DNA of 64,000 nt from Tribonema minus (taxonomy: Eukaryota; Sar; Xanthophyceae; Tribonematales; Tribonemataceae). Numbering within the stretch: the stretch's first letter is position 1; every line of letters begins with the position of its first letter. The stretch is taken from NCBI GenBank assembly GCA_017506865.1, contig JAFCMP010000268.1:806001-870000 (forward strand), read 5' to 3'. The notes beneath the pieces were generated by a model. It saw only the letters and a list, made by a program, of their open reading frames with translations. It ran no database searches and was not told where the DNA came from. Of the stretch, positions 24,477 to 34,595 are shown one piece after another. The position numbers and the translations under genes were made by a program.

Positions 24477-27111
24477 TGGCCGCTGCCACCGCCATTGCCG
24501 CTGTCGCAGCCGGCATGATTGCGGCGCCGCCTGCCGACGCTGCTCCTGTTGCAGGTGCTGCAGCAGCCCTAGTAGGGCCTGGAGCAGCTGTGTTGCCTAT
24601 GCCCGCAGCAGCTGCTGTTGATGCTGCAGTTAGTGATGCCGCCGAGGCCACTTGAGGTGCAACATGTGCTGCAGCTGCTGCAGCAGCTTCTGATGCTGGA
24701 GCAGCTGCTGCTGCCGCCGCCGCTGCTGCCGCCGGAGTAGTTGCGCCGTACGCCGCCGCAGCGACTGCTGCTGCCGCTGGTGCCGCCTGTGCTGCCGCCG
24801 CGCCCCCTGATCCAGCGGCAGCTGCGTCGTGTGTTGCCGGAATGGCTGCGCCATAAGCGCGGCCTGCCGCTGATGCAGTTGCCGCTGCCGGAGCGGTCGC
24901 GCCTCCACTGGCAACCGCCGCTGCCGCTGTAACAGTTGCCGCTGCTGATGCTGCTGGTGCTGGTGCTGCTGCCGCTGCTGCCGGTGCCGCTTGTGTTGCC
25001 GCATCCTCAGCAGCGTCGTCGGCAGCCGCTTGAGGAGCCGCCTGCTGCAGCACCCCCGCCCATCCAGAGAGTGCTGGTTGCAGCGCTTGCAACGTGCCCG
25101 CCACATACGTAGCATCAGCGATGTCGCAGGCGCTGGTAATGCCAAGGCCGCCATGCCGTGTTGTGAGTCGCGCTTGCTGTAAGGCTGGGCCGTGCGCTGC
25201 CAGATGGAAGTGGGCCCCACTTTGCTCAAACTGGTGCCAGGTCTGGCCTGGTGGCTGCAGGCCCATTGAGTGCTCAAGCACCCACTGCGTGACACGATCC
25301 CACTCCTTGGCGGCTGGCGCTGTCTGCGTAGTGGGAATGGTGCGCAGGCAGTACGTCATGCGAGGCACCACGCAGTAGCGCAGTAACCTGAACATAGCCC
25401 TCGGAGATGTCAGGCGCGCGCATCGCTCTGCGAATCGAGCCCCTGCCCCGCCTGCACCCGCTTCCCTGCGCAGCCATGCGTCCACAAAGCTGCTGTGGCC
25501 CACCGGCACCCCCAGCAACACAGCTCCGCCGTTCTGATTTTCATCCGTATCCCCCACTAGCTGAACGCCCAGCTGCTGCAGCAGTTGCCGCTCGTGGTCT
25601 GTCACCACATGCCCCCTGCCAGGCAGCGCGCGTGACTTGGTGAGGTTTAGCTCCAGCCCCACCTCCGCAAAGTGTTGTTTGAGCTGCGCCACCGCCTGTA
25701 TGTCATCCTGAGTCAGCGTGCAAGCGCCTGTTCGGACGTTGGCATCGTCCATGTAGGCGCCCATCCGCCTCCGCGCGCGCTGCGCGGCCGCCGCCTCATT
25801 GAACCGTTTCAAGCACTGAGCAATGGCGCCGCAGAAGAGCATCGGTGCTGCGGGGTCCCCCTGCTTAAACCCGCGCTGAGACATGATGATGCACGTGGAG
25901 CCGTTGACGTGCTGGAACAGCAGGCGTGGCCGAGTGCGAACGTATGTGCCGATGAAGTAGTCGAGGAAGTCCGGCAGCTGTGCTGCTACCCATTCCGCTG
26001 CCGCCAGGACGAACACCATGTTGAAGGCATTCTTGAGGTCCAGCATGAACTGCCAGTGACCAAGCTCATATGCGAGTTTGCCGGCCATGGCCGCTTTCTC
26101 TGCTCCTGCTGAGACGGCTACCCCATACTGCCCGTCTGGCTCAAGGAGCTCCGCCAGGAAGTCTTTGCGGTCTGCCACGTACACCGAAGTGCATAGTCGC
26201 TGCAGCACCTCGCCGCAAACGCTGGGCCGCTGCTTAGCTGTACCATCTTCCTGTTGTTCTGCAAGTGGCGTCAGGTGCCCCGCGCCATGCAACTGCCAGA
26301 AGGCATCCGGCAGCCGCGCAGCCTCCCGCATAACGGCCTGAAGCCACCGTGTGAGGACAGCAGCAAACTCATGCCGTCCCCAGCTTGTGCGTAGCGCATC
26401 CTGCAGGTGGCTGTGGCGCAGCCCCGATGGGCCTGCTCCACTGTAAGGGCTTGCTCGCTGGATGAGCTTGGCAACCGTCTCTGGCTCAATTCCCTCCCCC
26501 TGTAACAGGCTGAGTTCTGCTGGCATGTCGGCTGCTTTCGCCACAAGCTGACCAACCATGCCAGATAGCTCATGGAGTTGTTCCCCTGGCGCAGCGGGGG
26601 GGTGTTTGGACTGCATGGCGGCAAAGCAGTCATCATCAGGTATCGCCACCGTTTTGGGCTGAAGGAAACGCGCTGCCTGCTGTAGCCCCCTCCGTGTGCC
26701 CATGCACTGTAGAACGTAGGCGTTGATCGCTGCCTCCGTTTGCTGGCGCGCGCGCCAGCGCCGGTGCGCACGCGCGTGTGCGAGGAGCGCTGGCACCAAC
26801 CGGTCAAGCTCACCGCGTGCCAACATTCTGATTCTGTCGGAGCGAGTGATGCCAGGTGCGCCATCGGTGGAGGTGATGAGTGATGGCATGAGGTGGTATA
26901 GAATCGTGGATCTTTGCAGTCGCTGCACCCGCCCTGCGGACTTTGGCTCCTGCGCCGCATTGACGAACATCGTCATTGTGTGTGCCAACAGATGTGTTGC
27001 TGCGTTCTCCAGTGCAGCTCCCACATAGCGGCGATTGCGTGGTCTAGCAAGGCTTCTAGTTGTCGCGAACTGCAGCTTGCACAGCTCATCGAGGCTGATG
27101 CTGTCAAGCAC
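24106..27111 (-). pseudogene. Element B: reverse transcriptase polyprotein part
   Basis: A 1001-codon frame. The leader (ELCKLQFATTRS and on) is followed by motif 0 (GAGPSGLRHSHLQDA, about 26420), motif A (FMLDLKNAFNMV, about 26040), motif B (RGFKQGDPAAPMLF, about 25865) and motif C GAYMDDANV (about 25755), so the YxDD box is intact. A thumb segment ends at about 25060. The next ~250 residues are almost pure Ala with Thr and Pro, the product of GCN-type repeats. The last residues (after about 24290) are out of frame with the endonuclease, which continues in the neighbouring frame. Confidence 0.85.
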
Positions 27112-27662
27112 TGCTGCGACTGCGGGGGTTGAGATAGTCCACGTGAAAAGCCCACCTGCCCCACCTGCTGCGCCTGCAGGCGCTGCCGCTGCTGCCGCCG
27201 CACCTGCCGCTCGGGGGCCCCCTCCGCCGCCGCCGCGGCCGCCGCACCACAGCCTCGTCCACCGCTGTCGCTGCTGCGACCGCTGCCACGGCCACCGCGG
27301 CCGTTTTGAGTTCGCGCGCCACTGCCGCTGTTGCTAGCACCGCCGCTGCGGGTGCTGGCATCACTGCTGCGGCCGTTGCCAGCGCCGCTGTCCTTAGTAC
27401 CGGCTGCACTGCCGCCGCCGGCACCGCTGCTGCTGCCGCCTCCAGTTCTGCTGCCGCTAGTCGCTCTGCTACTGCTGATGTCTGCATCATTGCTGCCGCT
27501 GCGAACGCGTCCTCCATTGCCACGTCCGCGCCCTCCACTGCAACCCCGACCCCCTCGTGTAGCACTGCTGCCCCCGCGTTCCGGCCTCGTTGAGCTGCCG
27601 GAGGAGCTGCTGCCACCAGCCTGAGCAGCAGGTGCCTGCTGCGCGTACTTCAGTTCATGCAC

Positions 27663-28487
27663 ATCCCTTACCTGTTGTCTTCAGAGGTGCCATTGACAGG
27701 TGCTGAGCTGTTCGCTGGTTGTAGATTTGCTTTGATACCGTGGTATCGCTAAGTGTTGGTCTCTGGTGTTGCATTGCACTCAGGTCGCAGCGCTCGGCGC
27801 TGGCTTGTTGAGTGGGTGGCGGGGCTGTTGGGCTTGCCTTTAATGCAACTTATCCTCATTGTGCGGGTCGCGAGCCCCGCCGCGATGGAGTTTTTCATGC
27901 GCCGCTTCCAAACATTGGTCACGCAAGCAGCACAGATGTGACTGTGTTGGCAAGTCCAGCACAACACAAGTTCCGGGCAAAAGCAGTGACGCCAAAACAT
28001 ATGTTGGTGCCAGTGCGTACTGTATTGAATCCTTCTGATGGCGCTTCTTTGTTCAAGAATGGTGCATGCACTATCATCACACATCTGTGCATGTTGGTGC
28101 TTTTTGGCATGTGACCGTCACCTCCATTCAACCGTTCAAAATCTGCACCAGCTGCTGAGCGTTGTGTTTTGATGGTATCTACAGATACCAGTCGTATTAC
28201 AAGTCCTCGATAGAAGTACATGTTTAGCATCAAGGACATCTGCTCTTCCATTCAGTTGAACTCGGTTCGTCATGCCACCTACAAGGGGGCGGTGGCGAAG
28301 GCACGTAGCATGCTTGGTGGCTGTAGTACCTATGCCCATCAGCAAGCATGGCACAAGCGGGTCTACGCAGCTGAAGAGCGACGACCAACACGACGCCACC
28401 GCGATAATGGCGAGTGGGCGCACTACTTGTTGATGAGCACTGACGCAACGGGGCAGCCCTCAAGGCGCAGTCCCCACCGCATTCGCA
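27663..28487. other. Gap between LINE B and the glycosylase gene
   Basis: No coding sequence was recognised. On the minus strand a TGTAA word (plus TTACA at about 28195) lies about 290 bases past the glycosylase stop and may mark its polyadenylation site. Otherwise featureless. Confidence 0.4.
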
Positions 28488-31400
28488 TCACCAGTCTAGC
28501 TCTTCGGCTGTAACTGCCTTCGATTTCGCCTTTCCACTCGCTCTCTTCTTCGCCCTCAACTTCCCTGCATCGCCGTCACCGGCGCCTGCTTTATTCTCGC
28601 CCTCACGACCGATGCCCTCAGCTGTAGTGGGGTCCGACACCGCTTTCTTCAGCACGTTGTTGAAGTACGCACAGTGGGGCATCAACGGGCATGAAGAGCA
28701 GTTGGGGTCACGCCGCGCGGTGCAGACCTAGGGGGATACAAGGGGGTGTGCAAACAGGGGGTGAGAAGGGGGAACAGGGGGTGTTTGAAGCCTTGTAAGT
28801 AACAAGACAACGCGTCCGATCCTGCGCTGTGGCTTCTGCAATTGTACTTCATGGTGTACTCTTGCGAGTGCAGATGCTACTAGTAGGGGACTGATATGCC
28901 TACCGCACAAACTGCGTGTGTTGGTGGGCTGATGGGCTGCAGAACAGTGTGCCCGTCTTTGGCACCATATCATCATATGCGTACAAGACAAAGGGGACAA
29001 AGAGGCAGATGGCAACATGCTGTCCAGTACCTTGGGATGAGCAGATGTCACATACTCACATGTACGAAACCGCGGAAGGCGAAGAGGACGACACGTTCAT
29101 GTGCCAAGCATCAAAACGTACTGCCATCAATAGCATTCCAGAGTATTCTTACGGGCCACTCAGTAAGCTTCATTGCATGATGGGGGAAACTGGCAGCCAG
29201 CCATCTGCACAAAGGCTTTGCTTCGTTCGCCCTAGCATGTCCAGGTGTGCTCTAATCATCATGAGCAGGGCTGGTGCAAGCACACCTTCGTGTCGTGCTG
29301 ACTTACGCACATGCAAACTGTGTTGCGGCTAACGTGAACTACTCTTCAGTGTTCAGGGCGCTGCTGATGAATGCATTGTTGCCATCCTGTATCATGGGCA
29401 CGTGAACGTCGTGCCGCACTGCAGGGCGACGCGGCGTTGATCACGGCATGCTTTGCGAATGCAGCATTGCTGACGAACACGCACCTTGTTGCCGTGCTGT
29501 ATCATGAGCACGTGCAGGTCGTGCCGCAGCTGCGGAGGTGACGCGTCGTTGATGACTGCGTATGTGGCCTCGCGGGACGCGCGCGGCGGCGCCAGACCCA
29601 CGCGCGTCGCCACGCGGTGGACGTGCGTGTCGACAGGCAAGTCCGCCCTGGCACCCGACAGGAGCGTCACCACACGTCAACTTCAACAACGCATCGTTTT
29701 GCAGCAAAGCATGCATTGAGTGGCGCTGTTGGCGTGCTCTTGTGTCGCTGCGATGTGCGCGTGTGCCTGAGGAAATCGGCAGGTCTGCAACGGAACCACT
29801 TGCGTCAACACTGCATCGAGAAGTACCTGGCTTGGTGCTGTGCACTTGCTGGCGCGATCATGCGTCAGTCAATGCTGTTGAGATGAGAGTCAAAGCACTA
29901 CTGTATGAAGTTTGGAGGGCAGCAATACGATGTCAATTTCAAGTTTGTGTTCTCTTGCCAGAGAGTGCATGAAAGAAGGTAAGTCTGACAGCTGAGTGGT
30001 TTAAGCTGCGCAGTTGTGGGGCTAATAAGCCTTAAATGCGAGTTCAATTCCTACCGGAAGCACAATGTGAACAGTCCAAAACCACTAGCTTCAGCAACCT
30101 ATAAAAAGATTTGTCTTTATAGGTGAAATGGCGATGCTGGTCTGCGCTTGTGGACATGCCGCGCTCGAGCAACGCGACTGGCGCGTAGACCAGAGCACAA
30201 CTCGCATGACCAATGCACCAGCGCTGTGCGGTCGCTGATTTGATGAAGCGTACCTTGCAGTGTGAGTACGATAATTCTCCTGCATCAGGTTTGAAGTGTT
30301 GCGCTGTGGAGGCAGCCTTGAATGGTGGCACGTGTGCTGCCGCCCTTGCAGCCACTGAGCATCATGCATGTGGAGGTGCATTCATTGCGCTGCTGAGCAT
30401 CACATTATCACTTGGAAAACGACTGCATTGCTGACGAACCAAAGTTCCTGGCAAGAGAGAAGGCCAGCACACAAGATATGCTCTTCGGGCCAACGCCGGG
30501 CAATGCCGTCAGGACGCGGCGCGCCTCATCCGTTGGCCAATGATGCTTCGACCTAAATCAAATTGACACCATTTTTAGTTTTATTCTGCTTATATCTGTC
30601 ACATATTCTACTTATATCTGTCACTTGGAAAAACATTGTATTGCTGATCGACCAAAGAAAGTACCTGTCCAGAGTGATGGCCAGTACACATGAGACGCTC
30701 TTTGGGCCGAGCCCGTCAGCACGCGGCGCGCCTCGTCCGTTGGCCAATAATACCCCAACTTTGATTACATAATTCGTCAAATATAGAAGTATTGCTTTTA
30801 GAGCATCTCCACCGGTGCCTTCTTCTTGGCCGTCCAACAGCGGGTCGTGGCAGTCAAAGGCTAGCCACTTAATTGACGTGTCCAGCTAAAATCTTGCTGG
30901 CCGAGTATCGCCACACCGGCAGCATCAAGCCTGGCTCATTTGCAACCCTTTCGTAAAATCCACCACCAGCTGGTCGTTGTGCTTGCGCTGTGCATGCGCT
31001 GTGCAGCTGCTTTGCTGCGTGCAGTGCACGCACCAGAAAGTCTTGAAGCATGCACGTTGCTCGCGTGAATACAGGTGCAAGCACAATCATGGTGCTAGCT
31101 ACTGCAGCTGCCAACGCGCACGCGCGATGTGTGCTGCGATAACGCTGTTGTTTTGTTATCGAATGATGTACATGGCTATGATAATCTGTACGCACAAGCT
31201 CTAGGTTGCGTGGTATTCGTTGTGCAATGCCTGGCGGCGATATGCAAACGCCATGCGTCATTGACTGCCGCATCCCATATGCGAGCTATAGACGCCTCCA
31301 ATCTCGCCTCCTATCTTGGGCGGCTAGATTGTCGAGCATATATGACATCACCCCTCTAGCCGCCTAAGATTGCTGCCGGTGCGAGGCGACGCCGCCCAAC

Positions 31401-34219
31401 AGCAACTGTTGAGTTTCAAGCGTTGGCCTAGCCGCATAAGAAAGGCACCGGTGGAGACGCTCTTATGGTACTTATGTTTATCTTGTGGCAAGATGGTGGT
31501 ATTGCTAATTTACCAAAGTACCTGTCCAAGGTAAAGGCCAGTATGCACGACACACTTTTCGGGCCGAGGCCGGGCAGCGCTGTCAGCACGCGACGCGCCT
31601 CGTCTGTCGGCAGCGCGCGCAGGTGTTCCAGCGACAGCGTCGGGGATGATTCCGCAGTGTTTCCAATCTTCAGGCCCTTAACGGCCTGGCGAGGTAAGCA
31701 GAGACGACAACAAGGGGGTGCGGCGCCGGTTCAGAAGTTGAAGAGATGGCGTGATCTCAGTCTCAAGATCAAAAGCATCAGGGGCACGAGTGAGTTCGAC
31801 TCTGCATTCATGGAGCTGCACAGCACAGTAGAAATGGTGAAACGATGGCAACCGCTGTAGCATACCCCAGTGGCATATGACAGCTGGGAGAGCCTAGGAC
31901 GAGGGTGGGGAAGGGGGGGGGGGGGGTAGGGCAGGTATAGGTCTTGCTACACTAGGACGAGTGCCAAGGATTGCTGCACAATGTTGCTGCAGTCAACGGC
32001 AAGAAGTCTGCCAGCCACAAAATGGTTGTGATGTCTGCCTGCTTGTGTGGTAGCGCACCAGGCATTGCTGATCCCGCAGCGCATGCGATAACTTTGTGAT
32101 CTTACCGGGTTTTGAAGGGCTATACTGGCCTCTGTCGCAAGCGACACACCAACGCGAGGCTGCATATGGTGCAGTCGACAGTACTCAGGTCCAGGGTTGA
32201 GGTCAGGGCTAGGAGTGCAGTGAAGTCAGGGCCGATGTGATTGACTTAGGGCTTGAAGTCAGGGTTAGGACTACTGTGATGACTTAGGGCTTGAAGTCAG
32301 GGTTAGTACGGTTAGCGTCATGGCAAGGGGTTAGGATCAAGTAACTGAAGCAGGCCGCCAACGAGCTTGGTCTTCGTCTTGCTGAGTCCGCCATATCTAA
32401 CTGTTGCCACAACCTCGTCGAATGCTGCTCAGGGGTGGGGATCACGACCAGGGGTAGGATCATCTACCTGGAGCAGTCCATTGATGCGCTTGACCCCTTA
32501 TGTTGCTCGGTCCGCCATACCTGACCATTGCCTCGACCTTTTCAAATAATGCTCAGAATTGGGGGTAGGGTTAGGTTTGAATTTATTGATGCCGTGCAGG
32601 GTTAGGGCTATCTGCAGTACCCGAAGCAGTCCAAGATGCGCTTCGCCTTCATCTTGCTGAAGCCGCTGCACCAGATGGCTGCGTCAACCGTGTCTAAAAA
32701 TACTCAGAATCAGGGGTCGAGTGCGGCTAAGGTCCAGGTCATGCCTAGGGTGCGGGTCGTGCCTGACATTAGGGCCCCGTTTACCTGGAGTAGTCCAAAG
32801 ATGCGCTTGGCCTTCATCTTGCTGAGGCCACCGCATCTGATCGCTGCCTCGACCTTATCCTCGCCAGCTGCCAGCATGGCGTCGGCGCCGTCCGGAAACG
32901 CAGCCCTGCAGGTTCCAATACTTCAATTGTGAGTATGAATATAGTCTATTCGAGAATTGATATACTTCGAGCGCAGGGCCAGGCACGTGGTCCATCCGTG
33001 AATCCCTTAATGAGGTATACAATACTTCGAAGTATTCAATGGAGAATTCATTTACTGAAACAGTATGTGTATGTGTGTCTACGTGTGTATATGACTGGCG
33101 CCGCCAAGAATTTATGAGCAGATCGGCGAGGCCATTGCGGAGAGGCCATTGTGGAGGTTGGTGGGCTACATGATGACATCTGACGTGGTTGAGACCTGTA
33201 CGAGTCACGCAAAGATGAGCGCTCACTTTCAGTTCAAATAAGATGCATCATCAATTCACAACAATGAAAGCTATAAATGTAGTGTTGATGTCGTGAACAA
33301 TATACATTATATAAACTGTCGAGCACAGTAACCTTACGAGTCGCCGTCCTCATTGGACGTTCACCAGGCCGTGCAAGATATCGCCGCCATTTTGCTGGTG
33401 TTCTGGCGCACTATAGGTATGTGCGCGCCACATATACATAAATGGTTGCATTCGCCGCGCTCACTTGAGGCTCGCCAGCGCGCGCATTGAGTTGCCATTG
33501 CTGGTGTTCTGACTGAGTATGAGTGCCACACACGCGTCCACCACCAGCGCCTTGCGGCCGCACGCGCTGAGGCTGTCGCCAGAGGCGCGCGGCTTGCGCG
33601 GCGCGCCGTGTGCCGAGACCAGCAGCGCGTGCAGGGTTTCGTAGTCGATGGTCGCTTCCCAGGTAGGTGCCTGGGGGAGAGAAATGTGTATTTGCAAGCT
33701 CAGTACGAAACGGTATTTGTTCAAGGTGCAAACACATTCACGAGGGCTCGAACAGCATAAGGTTCCTTGAATGCAGCCAACGGCTGTCCCGTTTGCCCTT
33801 GATTTTTCATTGGTGTTGCTGTGCGTAACACATACTTCGAAGTAGAACTTAGCAAGGCACACTTTTCTGAGCCCATCAGCACAACATGCGATTTCACAAA
33901 ATGAACGGCTCTTTGATCTATCAGCAGACTTCAACCAGTTACATCCTGGAAATAACGTCTGAAACTTTGCATGATGGAGCCCAGTGTGCCTATTGTCCTG
34001 AAGTGGGGATTGAAGTGAATCACCAGTGTGTAACAACGCTTTTGAACCCATTCTGTTCAAGAATCCTGCCTCACGCACCCAAAAGGCGTCCAGCACATCG
34101 CGAGGTCAATGACAAATGACGCTTGCCTGCTTGACGCCAGTGCCTGAGATAGATGGCGATCTAGCGCGCTTCTTGCCCTTGCTAACGGGCGAGGCCTCTG
34201 CTGCGTCAGGCGTTCTCAT
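28488..34219 (-). CDS. Endonuclease III-like HhH-GPD DNA glycosylase with Fe-S loop
   Basis: Base-excision repair glycosylase/AP lyase, expected in the nucleus. Exons: 34127-34219, 33465-33670, 32785-32905, 31522-31685, 29485-29647, 28488-28727. They total 987 bases and encode 328 residues, all in phase. Features: a Lys/Arg-rich N-terminus (KGKKRARS); the endonuclease III first helices (ALILSQNTSN) in exon 2; AIRCGGLSKMKAKRI in exon 3; the helix-hairpin-helix LPGLGPKS with the predicted catalytic Lys183 in exon 4; PVDTHVHR with the catalytic Asp201 in exon 5 (18 residues after the Lys, as in E. coli Nth); and the cluster loop Cys251, 259, 262, 268 in exon 6. The loop spacing is C-x7-C-x2-C-x5-C, one residue longer than the usual x6. 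A basic tail follows. The first intron has a GC donor. The start is the only ATG in exon 1. It resembles the plant HhH-GPD branch more than classical NTH1, so no symbol is given. Confidence 0.92.
29376..29560 (-). repeat. Copy of glycosylase exon 5 donor edge
   Basis: The real exon end on + is TTGTTGCCGTGCTGTATCAT (29487 on). It recurs about 110 bases further into the intron as TGTTGCCATCCTGTATCATG (about 29379), followed by matching GGCACGTGAACGTCGTGCCG and GGCGTTGATCACGGCATGC words. It is the third exon of this gene with an edge copy. Confidence 0.88.
29980..30058 (+). other. tRNA-like Pol III box pair (possible SINE or tRNA relic)
   Basis: A box-A-like word, TGACAGCTGAGTGGTTTAAG (about 29986-30005), is followed about 40 bases later by a box-B-like GAGTTCAATTCC (30040-30051, one mismatch from GGTTCRANNCC). 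GGTA near the front can pair with TACC at the end. The T stem and anticodon stem do not fold cleanly, so it is not a working tRNA. A tRNA-derived SINE head or decayed tRNA is more likely. Confidence 0.35.
30432..31690 (-). repeat. Copies of glycosylase exon 4 donor edge (HhH exon)
   Basis: The segment encoding GLGPKSVSCILAFTLDR, with its donor and about 20 bases of intron, recurs at about 30640-30750 and 30432-30545 inside the next intron. The 30.7 kb copy still reads DGLGPKSVSCVLAITLDRYF but has lost nine bases of the HhH hairpin. Both copies keep intron-side words (ATTGCTGA.CGACCAAAG), showing that the duplicated unit spans the exon-intron border. Confidence 0.9.
31911..31927 (+). repeat. 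Poly-G run
   Basis: About 15 consecutive G, with GGGGAAGG before it. It is in a glycosylase intron and would be C-rich in the transcript. It could act as a polypyrimidine tract on that strand or simply be a slippage tract. Confidence 0.8.
32335..32870 (-). repeat. Tandem copies of glycosylase exon 3 donor edge
   Basis: The end of exon 3 (KMKAKRIFGLLQ plus donor, real copy 32778-32870) recurs three times in the following intron, at about 32607-32700, 32457-32560 and 32335-32440. On + each has the form CCTGGAGCAGTCC...GATGCGCTTGG...CATCTTGCTGA. Divergence increases with distance from the exon. Flanking GGGTTAGG-like tracts are part of the repeating unit. Confidence 0.9.
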
Positions 34220-34595
34220 TGCACAAGCGTGCAGGGCGGCTCGTGGCGTCAGAGGCAGTACAACGGCGGCGCCTACCCTGATGGCCACAACGGCAAGCAG
34301 TCCTGCAGCGCAACAGTATCTCGCAATAATGATTACCGCTACAAGCTAGAGCACACGTGTACACACAGTTTTTCCCAACTTCAACGTGTGAAGTTCACTC
34401 CCCGCCAAAATTTGAAAAATCAACCTTCGCTGCCCTACAGGTACAGGAGCAAGTCACAGAAGTAGAGCAAACGCAGAGCATCCTGAGTGACAAAGCTCCA
34501 TCTTAGACCTGAACAGCTGGCCGCCAGCAGAGCTCGGAGGCGAGGGGGCTCACACATATTCGAACACACCTTGGCGCGCCGACGACGCTTGCACC
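34220..34595. promoter_or_regulatory. Shared divergent promoter region, glycosylase and MSH2
   Basis: The two start codons (34219 on the minus strand, 34596 on the plus strand) are 376 bp apart and transcribed outward, so both 5' UTRs and core promoters must fit here unless an unseen upstream exon exists. No clear TATA box is placed well for either gene. The interval includes ACTTCAACGTGTGAAGTTC (about 34378-34396), an imperfect inverted repeat that could bind a regulator. Both genes act in DNA repair, which fits co-regulation, but no binding factor can be named from sequence. Confidence 0.6.

Larger units (their letters stand above)
23400..27662 (-). mobile_element. Non-LTR retrotransposon B (RT plus restriction-like endonuclease)
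   Basis: The element lies in the gap between the AIF-like start and the glycosylase 3' end. In its 5' to 3' order (decreasing coordinates) it has a Gly/Ser/Arg-rich RGG-like leader (about 27620-27130), a leader plus RT of about 600 residues, an Ala-rich connector (about 25050-24300), paired Cys motifs, and a C-terminal restriction-like endonuclease ending at 23493. Frames change near 27110 and near 24290, so it is probably inactive, but decay is lighter than in element A. The ends are approximate, and no target-site duplication was found. Confidence 0.85.

Noticed and set aside
24275..24655. Plus-strand Ala-rich frame antisense to LINE B
   Set aside because: Shadow of the same GCN repeats; no independent motif.
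27104..27616. Ala/Val-rich frame at the LINE B leader as a separate gene
   Set aside because: It overlaps the Gly/Ser/Arg-rich reading of the same low-complexity DNA; neither frame has an independent start context.
30553..30837. Frame containing GLGPKSVSCVL as a second glycosylase
   Set aside because: It is a partial copy of exon 4 lacking part of the hairpin and all other domains.
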